The notes beneath the pieces were generated by a model. The model made no database searches and was not told where the DNA came from. It worked only from the letters and a program-made list of their open reading frames with translations. Source: Acidobacteriota bacterium (lineage in GTDB: Bacteria > Acidobacteriota > Terriglobia > Bryobacterales > Bryobacteraceae). From it: DNA of 64,000 nucleotides. The translations under genes were made by a program, and so were the position numbers. This document shows, piece after piece, positions 26,516 through 35,802 of the stretch (positions within the stretch are counted from its first letter, which is position 1; every line of letters begins with the position of its first letter). The stretch lies in assembly GCA_017304135.1 (NCBI GenBank), contig JAFLBB010000005.1, positions 1-64,000 of the forward strand, read 5' to 3'.

Positions 26516-27703
26516 TTACCGCCACGTCACCGCTTTCCTCGTGATCCTGCCAATTTCCGGCGTGCCGAATTGCCGCATAGCGAGCCGCAGTTCGGCGTTC
26601 AGCAACTCCAGGACACGGTCCACGCCTGCCTGGCCGAACGAGGCAAGGCCCCACAGATACGGGCGGCCGATGCCCACGGCGCGGGCGCCGAGGGCGAGGG
26701 CTTTGAACACATCGGTGCCGCGGCGCACGCCGCCGTCGATCAGCACGGGGAAACCCGGGCCGACGGCATCCACAATGTCCTTCAGCGCCTCGATCGTGCC
26801 GCGGCCGCTGGCCTCGGCGCGACCGCCGTGGTTGGAGATGATGACGCCATCGGCGCCGTGCTCGCGGGCCAGCAGGGCATCTTCGGGCGTCGTGATGCCC
26901 TTGATGAGGAGCTTCATCTTGGAGAGCTTCTTCAACCGCTCAATGGTGGTCCAGGTGTGGGGCGGATCGGGCGTTGCCATCTTGGACAGGTCGATACCCT
27001 TGTACATGACGCGCCGTTCCATCCGCGCCGGGCCTTCCTTGCCGTGGCAGGCTTCGCAGGGCCGCTTATCCATGCGCCGGTAGCGCGTGTAGGTCTCGGT
27101 GTTGCGGCCGCCCAGTGTGTCGACCGTCCAGGCCATGATGGGTGTGCCCGCGTCCTCGACGCGCTTCACCATCTTCTCGGTCATATCCCAACGCGGCGCG
27201 GCATACAACTGGAACATCACCGGTTTGCCGCGTTCACGGACCACGTCTTCGATCGCCGTGCTGGTGTTGGTGGAAAGCAGAATCTCGGTTTGCCGCGCCT
27301 TGGCGGCGCGAGCCACGGCCAGTTCGCCTTCGGGGTCGTACATGCGGTGCGAGGCGACCGGGCAAAGGAAGATGGGCGTTTCAAACGGCAGACCGAACAA
27401 CTCGGTTTTCAGACTCACCTGACTGAAATCCACAAGCCGCCGCGGCAGCAACTGGAAACGTTGATAGCCTTCGCGGTTGGCGCGCAGCGTCTCATCGTCA
27501 TCGGTGCCGGTCATCATGAAGCCGAGGTGCGCCGGGGGCAACTTCTTTTTCGCGACCGCCTCGAAGTCCATCACGTTGAGCGCATCGGCAGGGCTGGCCA
27601 ACGTGATCTCAGCGTCCTGTCCAAATGCCCCCGCGCTGAGCGGACTGGCCGCCAGGTATCGCAGAAACCGCCGCCTGTTGTGTTCGACAAGCCTCTCTCG
27701 CAT
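26516..27703 (-). CDS. Tat-exported FMN-dependent alpha-hydroxy-acid oxidase with CxxCH motif
   Basis: 395 residues of the LldD/glycolate oxidase family. Tat signal [22 protein letters not shown] and active-site landmarks: Lys268 (KLLIKGI), catalytic His292 in SNHGGR, and [20 protein letters not shown]. Most oxidases of this family are cytoplasmic or membrane-associated; here export is predicted. In the variable loop a CEACH sequence (216-220) matches a c-type heme-binding motif and is absent from standard members. Electron delivery to a periplasmic cytochrome is a possible reading. It precedes the RNA-repair cassette by 14 bases and may drive its transcription. Confidence 0.85.
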   Translation of the reverse strand: MRERLVEHNRRRFLRYLAASPLSAGAFGQDAEITLASPADALNVMDFEAVAKKKLPPAHLGFMMTGTDDDETLRANREGYQRFQLLPRRLVDFSQVSLKTELFGLPFETPIFLCPVASHRMYDPEGELAVARAAKARQTEILLSTNTSTAIEDVVRERGKPVMFQLYAAPRWDMTEKMVKRVEDAGTPIMAWTVDTLGGRNTETYTRYRRMDKRPCEACHGKEGPARMERRVMYKGIDLSKMATPDPPHTWTTIERLKKLSKMKLLIKGITTPEDALLAREHGADGVIISNHGGRAEASGRGTIEALKDIVDAVGPGFPVLIDGGVRRGTDVFKALALGARAVGIGRPYLWGLASFGQAGVDRVLELLNAELRLAMRQFGTPEIGRITRKAVTWR

Positions 27704-27777
27704 CGCACAAGATCATACACCCACCCGCCCCCGGCGAAGCGTCGCCCCCACGCCGCCCACGGCCGCTCGCGGCCATC

Positions 27778-27783
27778 TATAAT
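27778..27783 (+). promoter_or_regulatory. Consensus -10 box (TATAAT) before the B12-binding gene
   Basis: A perfect TATAAT at 27778-27783 lies 22 bases before the ATG at 27806. No -35 box is visible 16-18 bases upstream, so the promoter is partial. Transcription would start near 27790 and leave a leader of about 16 bases. Confidence 0.45.
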
Positions 27784-27805
27784 GGTTGCGGGTTCCTTCC
27801 CGCTC

Positions 27806-28201
27806 ATGAGCAACATTCGCGTCCTGGTAGCAAAGCCAGGTCTGGATGGACATGACCGCGGCGCCAAGATCATCGCCAGGGCCCTTCGCGATGCCGGAAT
27901 GGAAGTGGTTTACACCGGCTTGCGGCAGTCCCCGGAGATGATCGTGAACGCGGCCATGCAGGAAGATGTCCAGGTGATCGGACTCTCGATTCTGTCGGGA
28001 GCGCACACGGCGATCGTGCCGCGGGTATTGGGGTTGCTTCGCGAAAAGGGAATGGACGATGTCGCGGTGGTGGTTGGGGGAACGATTCCCGACCACGATG
28101 CCGCGGAGTTGAAAGAACAAGGGTGCGCGGCGGTGTTTCAACCCGGAGCCTCCCTGGAAGAAATCACCGGCTTTGTCCGCTTGGCGGCGCGCGCCCGATA
28201 A
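27806..28201 (+). CDS. Methylmalonyl-CoA mutase small/B12-binding subunit
   Basis: 131 residues from the ATG at 27806, forming a stand-alone cobalamin-binding Rossmann domain. The motif [10 protein letters not shown] contains the DxHxxG cobalt-coordinating His, followed by [21 protein letters not shown] and [11 protein letters not shown]. In split mutases this subunit partners a catalytic subunit for acyl-CoA carbon-skeleton rearrangement. No catalytic subunit is adjacent, so the partner lies elsewhere. Upstream in-frame Met codons exist but [12 protein letters not shown] is the usual start. Confidence 0.9.
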   Translation: MSNIRVLVAKPGLDGHDRGAKIIARALRDAGMEVVYTGLRQSPEMIVNAAMQEDVQVIGLSILSGAHTAIVPRVLGLLREKGMDDVAVVVGGTIPDHDAAELKEQGCAAVFQPGASLEEITGFVRLAARAR

Positions 28202-28273
28202 GGACCCGCACCCCGGCTGGCCAGCCGCCAATGGGGTAATCCCGGAGGCCTGGGCCTTCGGAGAAAGAGTTCA

Positions 28274-29659
28274 ATGCAAGAAAAGAATATCGCCGTATTT
28301 GTCGATTACGACAACATCGAAATCGGCGTCAAGAGCACGCTTTCGCGCGAGTTTTCCGTGGGCGTCGTGCTCGATGCACTCAAGGAGCGCGGCCAGATTG
28401 TCGCCAAGTTCGCGTACGCCAACTGGAGCCGCCAGGAAGGCGCGACGCGCCAGATGGCGGAAAACGCCGTTCAGATGGTGCAGCGCATCCCGTCGCCGCG
28501 CGGGGACAAGAACGGGGCCGACATCAACCTCGCCCTGGATGCGCTGGAAATGGCGTTCACACACGCCCACGTCAACGCCTTCGCCATCGTCAGCGGCGAT
28601 TCGGATTTCGTGCCGCTGGTGAACAAGCTGAAGGAGTACGGCAAGACGGTGTTCATCGTCGGAGGCAAGGCGTTCACCTCCACCATCCTCCAGCAGAACT
28701 GCCACGAATTCGTGAGCTACGAGTCTCTGTTGGATGATCGTCCGGTGGCCACACCCGTGCGCGAAGCGCGCGAGCCGCGCGAGCAACGCGAACAGCGCGA
28801 GCAGCGCCCGCAGCGGGAAAGCAAACTGCCGTTCATCAAAGATCCGCACCGGGATCGCGAACGCGAGCGCGAGAGGGAACCGAAACGCGACGCCGCCGAA
28901 CACAAGGAAAAGCAGCGCCAGCGCCCGGCGCCGCTCGACCTTTCGCAGGCCATGCCGCTGGTGGAACGCGCGCTCGAAGTGCTCGAACGCCGCAACGTGC
29001 AGCCGCAACTCGGTTTGCTCAAGTCCACCATGCTGCAGCTTTCACCGGCGTTCAACGAGCGCGCCTACGGCGCACACAGCTTCTCGGAGTTCGTGGAGCG
29101 CATGAAGGCCTCCGATTACGTGAAGGTGACCGGCTCGGGCGGCCGCTACATCATTGAGCGCAAGGGCGGCTCGGTGCAGGAGATTCCGCCCGCCAAGCCC
29201 GAAGACACGCTGCCGCCGCTGCGCGACGTTCTGGAAACGCACCGCCTCGATATGGAGGAGGGCATGCCTGCCGAGTCGCTCGAAACCTGGTTTGGCGAAG
29301 AGATCGAAGGGTTCGACCTCAAGAGGTTCGGCTTCCAGAGCTTTGCCGAGTTCCTCAACTTCGCGCAGGACCGCCTGGTGGTTCGCGTGGAGCCTTCCGA
29401 GGACCACGGCCTCACGGTGTACCTCGGCGCGGAGTTCTATCCGCCCGCTCCGCCGCCGGCTCCCGTGCGCCAGGAAGATGAGGAGGAGGACGATGGTCCT
29501 CAACCCATCGTCAGGGGCCAGCCCTCGTTCCTCGAACCGGACGCCAAACCCGTGTCGCCCCGCGCACGCAAGAAGCGCGCTCCGTCAACGGTGGACGGCA
29601 ACAAAGCTCCCGCCCCGCGCAAGCGGGCCGCCACGCCGCGGAGGAAGCCCACCGAATGA
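28274..29659 (+). CDS. NYN (LabA-like) nuclease with two OST-HTH/LOTUS domains
   Basis: 461 residues. NYN/PIN-like domain at ~1-150 with Asp11 and Asp13 (VDYDNI), Asp83 (GADINLALD), and Asp109/Asp111 (SGDSDF), the usual acidic metal site of RNases. A charged low-complexity linker at ~162-218 is built from repeating RE/EQ units. Two LOTUS/OST-HTH domains follow at ~225-300 and ~315-385 (AYGAHSFSEFVERM; GFQSFAEFLNFAQ). LOTUS domains bind RNA, often G-quadruplex RNA. A Pro/Lys-rich tail ends the protein. The next gene overlaps by four bases. Likely RNA-processing enzyme; target unknown. Confidence 0.88.
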   Translation: MQEKNIAVFVDYDNIEIGVKSTLSREFSVGVVLDALKERGQIVAKFAYANWSRQEGATRQMAENAVQMVQRIPSPRGDKNGADINLALDALEMAFTHAHVNAFAIVSGDSDFVPLVNKLKEYGKTVFIVGGKAFTSTILQQNCHEFVSYESLLDDRPVATPVREAREPREQREQREQRPQRESKLPFIKDPHRDREREREREPKRDAAEHKEKQRQRPAPLDLSQAMPLVERALEVLERRNVQPQLGLLKSTMLQLSPAFNERAYGAHSFSEFVERMKASDYVKVTGSGGRYIIERKGGSVQEIPPAKPEDTLPPLRDVLETHRLDMEEGMPAESLETWFGEEIEGFDLKRFGFQSFAEFLNFAQDRLVVRVEPSEDHGLTVYLGAEFYPPAPPPAPVRQEDEEEDDGPQPIVRGQPSFLEPDAKPVSPRARKKRAPSTVDGNKAPAPRKRAATPRRKPTE

Positions 29660-30036
29660 TCGAGCGGATCACGCCTCCTGGCGCGGTCAGCCCGCGGGGC
29701 CCCTATTCGCATGCCGTTCGCGCGGGCAACTTCATCTTTGTCTCGGGGCAGGGTCCGATCGACCCTGCCACCGACAAACTCTCCTACGGCACGATTGAAC
29801 ATGAGACGCGCCTCGTGTTGAACAACGTGAAACGCATCATCGAAGGTTGCGGAGCGACGATGAAGGACGTGGTCAAGTGCAACGTCTATCTCCGCAACGG
29901 CACTGATTTTGCCGCCATGAACGCGGTTTACGCCGAGTTCTTCGGCGAGGCCAAGCCGGCGCGCACCACAGTGGAGACCAAGTTCGCCGACCCGCGGATG
30001 CTCGTCGAAATCGACTGCATCGCCTATCAGGAATAG
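29656..30036 (+). CDS. ridA: RidA/YjgF family protein with conserved Arg
   Basis: 126 residues, typical length. FVSGQGPIDPATDKL and VYLRNGTDFAAMNAVYAEFF are diagnostic. The substrate-carboxylate-binding Arg is present at residue 103 (KPARTTVE), so deaminase activity on 2-aminoacrylate-type enamines is plausible. Its start overlaps the stop of the NYN-LOTUS gene (ATGA), suggesting coupled translation. Compare with the Arg-less RidA protein at 23664-24047. Confidence 0.9.
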   Translation: MIERITPPGAVSPRGPYSHAVRAGNFIFVSGQGPIDPATDKLSYGTIEHETRLVLNNVKRIIEGCGATMKDVVKCNVYLRNGTDFAAMNAVYAEFFGEAKPARTTVETKFADPRMLVEIDCIAYQE

Positions 30037-30045
30037 CGCACGAGG

Positions 30046-31467
30046 CTAGACGCCGCGCGCGAACAGATCCTTCACGGGGCGTCCCTTCCCGTCCTTGGTG
30101 ACGTAGAAGGGGCGCCTTTCGATTTCCGCGCCTGCATCGGGAGCGATTCCCATCGCGCGGTAGATGGTGGCGTGCAGGTCTTCGATCTGGATGGGATCCT
30201 TCACCACTTTGCAGGGGCGTTCGTCATCGGTCACGCCATGGACGAAGCCTCGCTTCATGCCGCCGCCGGCCAGAAGCACGCTTCCGGCTTCAGTGAAGTG
30301 GCGATGCATGCCGTAGTGTTTGATCTCGCTCATGCGGTCCGGCTGTTTCACCTGGTCCTTCACGGTTTTGCCTGGCTTACCTTCCGTGATGAGGTCGCGG
30401 CCAAATTCGCTGGCGAGCACGATGAGCGTGCGGTCAAGCATGCCGCGCTCTTCCAGATCGAGGATCAACTGTGCGATCGGCGCGTCGATCATCTGCTTCA
30501 TATCCGCGGCGCGGGTGTGCCCGTTCTCATGGGTGTCCCAATAACGGAACGGGATGTACTCGGTGGTGATCTCGATGAAGCGCGCGCCGGCTTCGGTGAG
30601 GCGCCGGGCGAGCAGACAGGCGCGGCCGAAGCGCGAATCGCCATAGGGCGCGCGCCGGTTCTCGGGCTCAAGGTTCAGGTCGAAGGCAGAGGCGGCAGGC
30701 GAGGTGAGCAGCCGGTGCGCGTTCTCCACGCTGCGCTTGAGCGATTCCTGTTGCACGCTCGACGAATCGCGCAGCAGCGGGTTTACTGCGATCAGGCGTT
30801 GGTGACGCGCCCAGCGCTCAGCGAAGCGTTCGCGCGAGATGTTCGCCGGCGGGCGCACACTCGATGCCGCATCTTCAGGATTGGGAATGAAGAACGGGCC
30901 ATACTCGGTTCCGAGAAAACCGGCCGTGTGGAAGGCCTTCAACGAATCGCTCTCGGCGCCGATTTCCAGCGATTGGCCGACGTCGATAAAGGCCGGCATG
31001 TTCTCGTTCCTCGGGCCGAGGATCTTGCTGATCCAGGAACCGATGTGCGGGCAGGCCACGCTCTGCGGCGGCGCGTAGCCGGTGTGCCAGTGGAACTGAT
31101 GGCGGCTGTGAAGGATGAAGCCGAGGTCGCCCGCCTGGTAGCTGCGCACGAGCGTACAACGGTCCATCACATTGGCGATGCGTTCAAGGCCTTTCGACAG
31201 ACGCACGCCGTCCACTTTGGTGGGAATGTCGGGGAACGTGCTCAGCACGCGCGCTGATTCGAGGCCGCTTTCGAAGGGCGTGTAGCGCTTCGGATCGAAG
31301 GTCTCGGTTTGCGCCATACCGCCGGCCATCCACAACAGGATGAGCGTGTCCGCCGTCGGCTCCACCTTCTCGGCGGCGATGAGCCGCTGATTCCCACCGG
31401 CCATGACGGACAGTGTGGCCGCGCCTGCTGTCTTCAGAAAATCACGCCGCGAACGGTCACCGTACAT
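30046..31467 (-). CDS. DUF1501 domain protein (Tat signal)
   Basis: 473 residues. Twin-arginine signal RSRRDFLKTAGAATLSVMAG. The DUF1501 core is recognised by LILLWMAGGMAQTETFDPK near residue 41, SGLESARVLSTFPD, RSYQAGDLGFILHSRHQFH and a late ASEFGRDLITEGKP. The fold belongs to the alkaline-phosphatase-like superfamily; no activity is established. Its start lies inside the 3' end of the DUF1549/1553 gene (11-base overlap), so the two are co-expressed. Confidence 0.88.
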   Translation of the reverse strand: MYGDRSRRDFLKTAGAATLSVMAGGNQRLIAAEKVEPTADTLILLWMAGGMAQTETFDPKRYTPFESGLESARVLSTFPDIPTKVDGVRLSKGLERIANVMDRCTLVRSYQAGDLGFILHSRHQFHWHTGYAPPQSVACPHIGSWISKILGPRNENMPAFIDVGQSLEIGAESDSLKAFHTAGFLGTEYGPFFIPNPEDAASSVRPPANISRERFAERWARHQRLIAVNPLLRDSSSVQQESLKRSVENAHRLLTSPAASAFDLNLEPENRRAPYGDSRFGRACLLARRLTEAGARFIEITTEYIPFRYWDTHENGHTRAADMKQMIDAPIAQLILDLEERGMLDRTLIVLASEFGRDLITEGKPGKTVKDQVKQPDRMSEIKHYGMHRHFTEAGSVLLAGGGMKRGFVHGVTDDERPCKVVKDPIQIEDLHATIYRAMGIAPDAGAEIERRPFYVTKDGKGRPVKDLFARGV

Positions 31468-33733
31468 ATTGGAACTCCGGACTCAAGAACACGCTCCACA
31501 GCAGGTCTTCCAGACCTTCGGGCTTGCCACCGCGCAGATACTCGGCGGCAATGGCGGCCTCAGCGGCCGAGGGCTTGCGAGCCAGCGCATGGGCGTAGAC
31601 GCGGCCAATCAGCTTCTGTGTGTCGCTCACCGCTGGCGGGCGCGCCACCGGCGTTTCGCCCTCGGCGGCGATCAGGCGGTCACGCACCGGCTCCTCGGTG
31701 AACACGAAGAAACGGATGCGCGGGTTGATGTCGCTCGCCAGCGACTCGACATCGACACCCACCGTAGCCGTCAGCCGCGCGGCACCCCTGGTATCGAGCG
31801 CCACCATCGATGGCACCTTCATCATCAGCGCCTGCGAGGGCTGCCGGTCTCCTTTGAAGGCGATGGCGCCATTCGTGGATGCGAATCCGATGCCGGCCCA
31901 TCCGGCGCGGGTGCGGCCAGGGTCGTAGCTATCGACGTCCTCAACAACGAGCCACACCTTTGTCACGCCTTGCAAGGGCTTCGCGCCCTGCAGCGGGACA
32001 TCGCACGTGACCTTCTGCGCGTTCACCACGCCGGAATCAAACACCGGCTTCGGCGGCTCCGGCAGCAGGCCCATCATGCGCCGCGCGCCGCGCCAGAGGG
32101 CCGTCGCGATGGTCGAGCCGTTCACCACTTCCAGGGCTTCGAGAGTCGTCGGATTGTTCACTCGCTCGGTGATCACCTGATCGCGGATCGGACGGCCCAG
32201 CGCACGCGTGAGAGGCGAGCTCTTCAATTGCCACTCGCGCACATAGCGGGCTGCCCCGGCGCCACGCGGCACAAGGGTTCGCCATTCGCCGGTGATGGCG
32301 CTCACGGCGTCGGAGAACTGCTCGGCGCTCAAGCGGCGTGGCGACGGCCCGCGAAACACAAACGGCCCGGCGTCCTCGCCGGCGGCGCTCGCCGCCATGT
32401 AGGCGCGCGACGTCATGAGCGTCCGCAGAAGATGTTGCACATCCCAACCGTGCGACACAAAGTCCGCGGCAAGCCAGTCGAGAATCTCGGCGCTCCAGGG
32501 CTCGGCGTCCATGTCATCGGCGGGCTCCACCAGACCGCGGCCGAACAGCGCCCGCCAGTAGCGGTTGACGATGGTGCGCGGCGTGCGTCCGTTCTCCGGC
32601 TTGGTGAACAACTCCGCCACGGCTGCCCGTTTCACTTCAAGTGCAGACTCGTTGGCGGGCACTGCGCCCAGTTCGGGATACAGGAACTTCAGCGCCGCCT
32701 TCTCGCCCGTGGGCGCGTCGCAGCGGTAAATCGGCAATGGCGCGTCAGCGAAGAAGCTGGCCAGCCCGTAGGCATCCTTGAGCTTCCACTGGTTGATGAA
32801 GCTGTCGTGGCAGGCATTGCATTTCAGGTTGATGCCGAGGAAGATCTGCGCGCTGTTCTGTGCCGCCTGCAGCACGGGAATCTGCGACGCGCTCACATCG
32901 CCGCGCCAGTTCACGCCGATGAGGAAGCCGGCCGGATCGGTCTTCTCCACCGGGTTCAGCAACGCGCGGATGAACTTGTCCATGGGCACGTTCTGTTCGA
33001 GCGCCATCTTCAGCCAGGGTGTGATCGACTGCCGCTCGCCGTGATAGACGACGCCCTCGTCGTTGCGCAGGTGGTCGTTCCAGAAGCTGATCCAGTGGTC
33101 GGTGTAGCGGCGCTTGTCGGCGAGTAGCGTATCCAGGAGGCGCGCCCGCTTGTTGGGATCGCGGTTCGCTTCGAAGCGCTCCAGTTCTTCGGGCAGAGGC
33201 AGGAGGCCCCAGATGTCGAGATAGGCACGGCGTGCGAACTGTGCATCACTCACGCCGGCGGGCGGGTTGACCTTGCGTTGACGCCAATACGCCTCGATCA
33301 AACGATCGAGAGGCGCACCAACACCGGCCGGCACCACGGGCGCTTTCAATGTGAGCGAAGGTCTCCAGGCGCTCATGGCCGCAGCCTCCGGAGCGCGCGC
33401 GCCGGCATCGATCCAACGGCGCAGGATGCTGACCTCATCCTCGGCGAGCGGCGGGCTGTTCAACGGCATGCGCGTGCCCTTTTCCCCCAGCACGCGCGCC
33501 AGCAAGAGACTGCCCTGGCTGTCACCCGGCTTCACCGCCGGACCGCTCACGCCGCCGGCCAGCATCTCCGCCCGCGTGTTCAAGGCAAGCCCGCCCTGCT
33601 TCATGCGCGCGTTGTGGCAGCCTGCGCATTTGGCGACCAGCAGCGGGTGTACCTGCCGCGCAAAATCCGGCCCCTGCGTCTGCGCCATCGCCATTGCGGG
33701 CAGCAGCGCCCAAATCCAGTTCCGCACTCTCAT
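31457..33733 (-). CDS. DUF1549/DUF1553 protein with planctomycete cytochrome c domain
   Basis: 758 residues. Signal peptide WIWALLPAMAMAQTQ, then a PSCyt1-type heme motif CAGCH near residue 38 (LLVAKCAGCHNARMKQGG). DUF1549 follows (FARRAYLDIWGLLPLPEELE, DHWISFWNDHLRND, and NLKCNACHDSFINQWK with a second CxxCH), then DUF1553 (RTIVNRYWRALFGRGLVEP, LLRTLMTSRAYMA, RRLSAEQFSDAVSAIT). Function unestablished; paired with a DUF1501 gene as is usual. It directly abuts the aldo-keto reductase stop. Confidence 0.88.
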   Translation of the reverse strand: MRVRNWIWALLPAMAMAQTQGPDFARQVHPLLVAKCAGCHNARMKQGGLALNTRAEMLAGGVSGPAVKPGDSQGSLLLARVLGEKGTRMPLNSPPLAEDEVSILRRWIDAGARAPEAAAMSAWRPSLTLKAPVVPAGVGAPLDRLIEAYWRQRKVNPPAGVSDAQFARRAYLDIWGLLPLPEELERFEANRDPNKRARLLDTLLADKRRYTDHWISFWNDHLRNDEGVVYHGERQSITPWLKMALEQNVPMDKFIRALLNPVEKTDPAGFLIGVNWRGDVSASQIPVLQAAQNSAQIFLGINLKCNACHDSFINQWKLKDAYGLASFFADAPLPIYRCDAPTGEKAALKFLYPELGAVPANESALEVKRAAVAELFTKPENGRTPRTIVNRYWRALFGRGLVEPADDMDAEPWSAEILDWLAADFVSHGWDVQHLLRTLMTSRAYMAASAAGEDAGPFVFRGPSPRRLSAEQFSDAVSAITGEWRTLVPRGAGAARYVREWQLKSSPLTRALGRPIRDQVITERVNNPTTLEALEVVNGSTIATALWRGARRMMGLLPEPPKPVFDSGVVNAQKVTCDVPLQGAKPLQGVTKVWLVVEDVDSYDPGRTRAGWAGIGFASTNGAIAFKGDRQPSQALMMKVPSMVALDTRGAARLTATVGVDVESLASDINPRIRFFVFTEEPVRDRLIAAEGETPVARPPAVSDTQKLIGRVYAHALARKPSAAEAAIAAEYLRGGKPEGLEDLLWSVFLSPEFQYVR

Positions 33734-34864
33734 TTAACCCTTCTTCGGCGCCGCCAGCGGGAGGTTGTCGCGGACGAGGTCAGCGCTGTGGATTTCGCTG
33801 ATCACCGCGCTTAGGTTGGGATTCCGCAACGCCCACAGGTAGGCTTTCTGCGGCCGCTTCAACGGCCCCGGAACAGCGTCTTCAATCAGCTTCACGCGCT
33901 CGGGTGGATCGATGGTCCCGTTGTTGCGCCCGTTGAACACAGGGCGCGCCACCTTCATCGCCACCACGCCGAAGTCCTTTTTCCTTGCCTTTTCGAGCAC
34001 GGGCTCCATCCACTTGCGATTGACGATGCTGTAGGCCACCATCGCCACCGAGTAGACGCCCGTATCGATGGCCGCGTTGAGCACACCACCCGGATCGTTG
34101 TGCGCGCTCACGCCGAGGTAGCGCACACGGCCGTCCTTCTTCAGCTTTTCGAAAGCCTCGAAGATCTCGGGGTGGCTCGCCACCTCGTGCGGCGTGGAGG
34201 CCCCGTGCGGGCACATCAGCAAGTCCGTATGATCGGTGCCGAGGCGCTTCATGCTCTCTTCGAAAGAATCGAAGATGATCTGCTTGTAGTTCTTGCCGCG
34301 GTCGATCCGCTCGCCGTAGTGGCGCGAGAGGACGTTGGCCAGCGCCGCGCCTTTCACCTCAGTCACCTGCGCGTTGAAGTACATGCCGAGGTAGTCGTTG
34401 TTCAACGCCTCGCGCTGTTCGATCTCTTCCTGCGCCAGGCGCTCCATGCGCTTCTGTTCGCTTTCACTCAACGATGCGAACAGGTCGGCATAGATCTTCG
34501 TGCGATTGATGTCCCAAACAGAGATTTTCGTATTGAGGAAGAAACTGTCGCGCTTGCGAGCCTTCAGCACGTGGGCGTAACCCAACTCGCTCTTGCCGTT
34601 GCCGTAGGCGGGCGCTGTGTCGAGGTAGTTCAAGCCCATATCAAGGGCCAGCAGCACATGCGCCCAGTTGGTGGGCGAGATCGTGTTGCCGCCCATGACG
34701 ACTTCGCTGATGTGAAAGCCCGTGCGGCCCAAACGGCGGTAGGACATGCCGCTCTGCCGGTTGCGCCACTCGCCCTGGGAATCGGCCGGAGCCGCATCCG
34801 CCTTCGTCGCCAGGCCCGCGGCCAGGGCCGCCGCTGTGAACTCTCTTCGCGAAATGCGCGTCAT
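33734..34864 (-). CDS. Tat-exported aldo/keto reductase
   Basis: 376 residues with a Tat signal (ISRREFTAAALAAGLATKA). The TIM-barrel AKR core is visible: MSYRRLGRTGFHISEVVMGG, LNYLDTAPAYGNGKSELG (Asp and Tyr of the catalytic tetrad), TDLLMCPHGAS (His) and VRYLGVSAHN. An unusual insert around residues 140-200 separates strands (EQKRMERLAQEEIEQREAL). Export of an NADPH-dependent enzyme is odd; the barrel may bind another cofactor. First gene of the operon with the DUF1549 and DUF1501 genes. Confidence 0.85.
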   Translation of the reverse strand: MTRISRREFTAAALAAGLATKADAAPADSQGEWRNRQSGMSYRRLGRTGFHISEVVMGGNTISPTNWAHVLLALDMGLNYLDTAPAYGNGKSELGYAHVLKARKRDSFFLNTKISVWDINRTKIYADLFASLSESEQKRMERLAQEEIEQREALNNDYLGMYFNAQVTEVKGAALANVLSRHYGERIDRGKNYKQIIFDSFEESMKRLGTDHTDLLMCPHGASTPHEVASHPEIFEAFEKLKKDGRVRYLGVSAHNDPGGVLNAAIDTGVYSVAMVAYSIVNRKWMEPVLEKARKKDFGVVAMKVARPVFNGRNNGTIDPPERVKLIEDAVPGPLKRPQKAYLWALRNPNLSAVISEIHSADLVRDNLPLAAPKKG

Positions 34865-34890
34865 GGGCGCATTTTCTCACACTGCCCGAT

Positions 34891-35793
34891 TCAACCGCGC
34901 CGCGAGAGGAGCTTTTCCGTGAGACTCTGCTTCTCCGGGGCGAATTGCCGCGCGGCCGCGGCGAGGTAAGGGCGGAATTCGTCGGACCAATAGGCGAGGA
35001 AGCCTTTCCGCCGAACCTCTTCGAGTGTGTCGCGGTAATGCGCCAGCAACGCCTCATCGAGCAACTGCGTGGTTCGCAGCGCCGCCACAAAGCCTGACCT
35101 GCCCAGCCGGGCCGCCGTTTGCGGGGCACGCCGCAGCGCACCGAGCGTCATCACCGCCGACAGTTCGAGCAGCGTCCGCTTCTGCGCCGAGGCCTCTGTG
35201 TTCATCTCACGCCACAGCCGTTCGACGGACTGGACTGCGGGCGCGGGCATCGACATGGCCTCACGCCGGATGGTCCGCCAATCGTCGCGCAGCCCTTTCA
35301 CATCGAGAGGCGGCGTGTTGATGGTATCGGCCAGTTTTTCGCTCGTCCGCTCGAGGCCCGCCAGCAGTTCATCCATCGTTTCGAAGCGCTCTTCCGGAGC
35401 GAGCAATCCCTCTTTGGCGAGGCTGGCCGAGATTTCACGGATCACGTGCCGCCCGGCGCCGCTGAGGTCAGCCAGCGCCGCCATCACCCACACTGGCGAG
35501 GCGCGGAAGACGAGCAGGCCCACCATCTCGATGCCATTACCCGCCGCGCGCCGCACGGCGAAGTCGTTCGCCAGTTGCCCCTGTTGCTCATAGATGCCAT
35601 CGAGATTGCCCACCTGCTCGATGAGGAAGCGCAGGGTCGAATCGACGAGGTTGTTGTAGAGCCGGGTCCGCCGCAGCGATGCGGGCAGAGTGGTCTCACC
35701 CAGTTCGCGCACCAGGCCCGCGGCCAAGCCCGTGGCCGTGCGCAGCACTCGTTCCGGAAGCGACGCGGCGTAATGCGTCCAGTTGCCTGCCAT
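34891..35793 (-). CDS. Uncharacterised helical protein
   Basis: 300 residues, mostly alpha-helical by composition, rich in Ala, Leu and Arg. No signal peptide; one moderately hydrophobic stretch (MVGLLVFRASPVWVMAALADL) is near residue 108. Segments such as AAGLVRELGETTLPASLRRTRLY give no family I recognise with certainty; resemblance to EcsC-type proteins was considered but not supported by motif. Start ATG complement at 35791-35793, only nine bases from the divergent oxidoreductase start. Confidence 0.6.
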   Translation of the reverse strand: MAGNWTHYAASLPERVLRTATGLAAGLVRELGETTLPASLRRTRLYNNLVDSTLRFLIEQVGNLDGIYEQQGQLANDFAVRRAAGNGIEMVGLLVFRASPVWVMAALADLSGAGRHVIREISASLAKEGLLAPEERFETMDELLAGLERTSEKLADTINTPPLDVKGLRDDWRTIRREAMSMPAPAVQSVERLWREMNTEASAQKRTLLELSAVMTLGALRRAPQTAARLGRSGFVAALRTTQLLDEALLAHYRDTLEEVRRKGFLAYWSDEFRPYLAAAARQFAPEKQSLTEKLLSRRG

Positions 35794-35802
35794 ACTCTCA
35801 CT

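Noticed and set aside
28740..28930. Tandem repeat or CRISPR-like array in the NYN gene
   Set aside because: The repeating RE/EQ codons form a coding low-complexity linker, in frame with the NYN-LOTUS protein, with no regular spacers.
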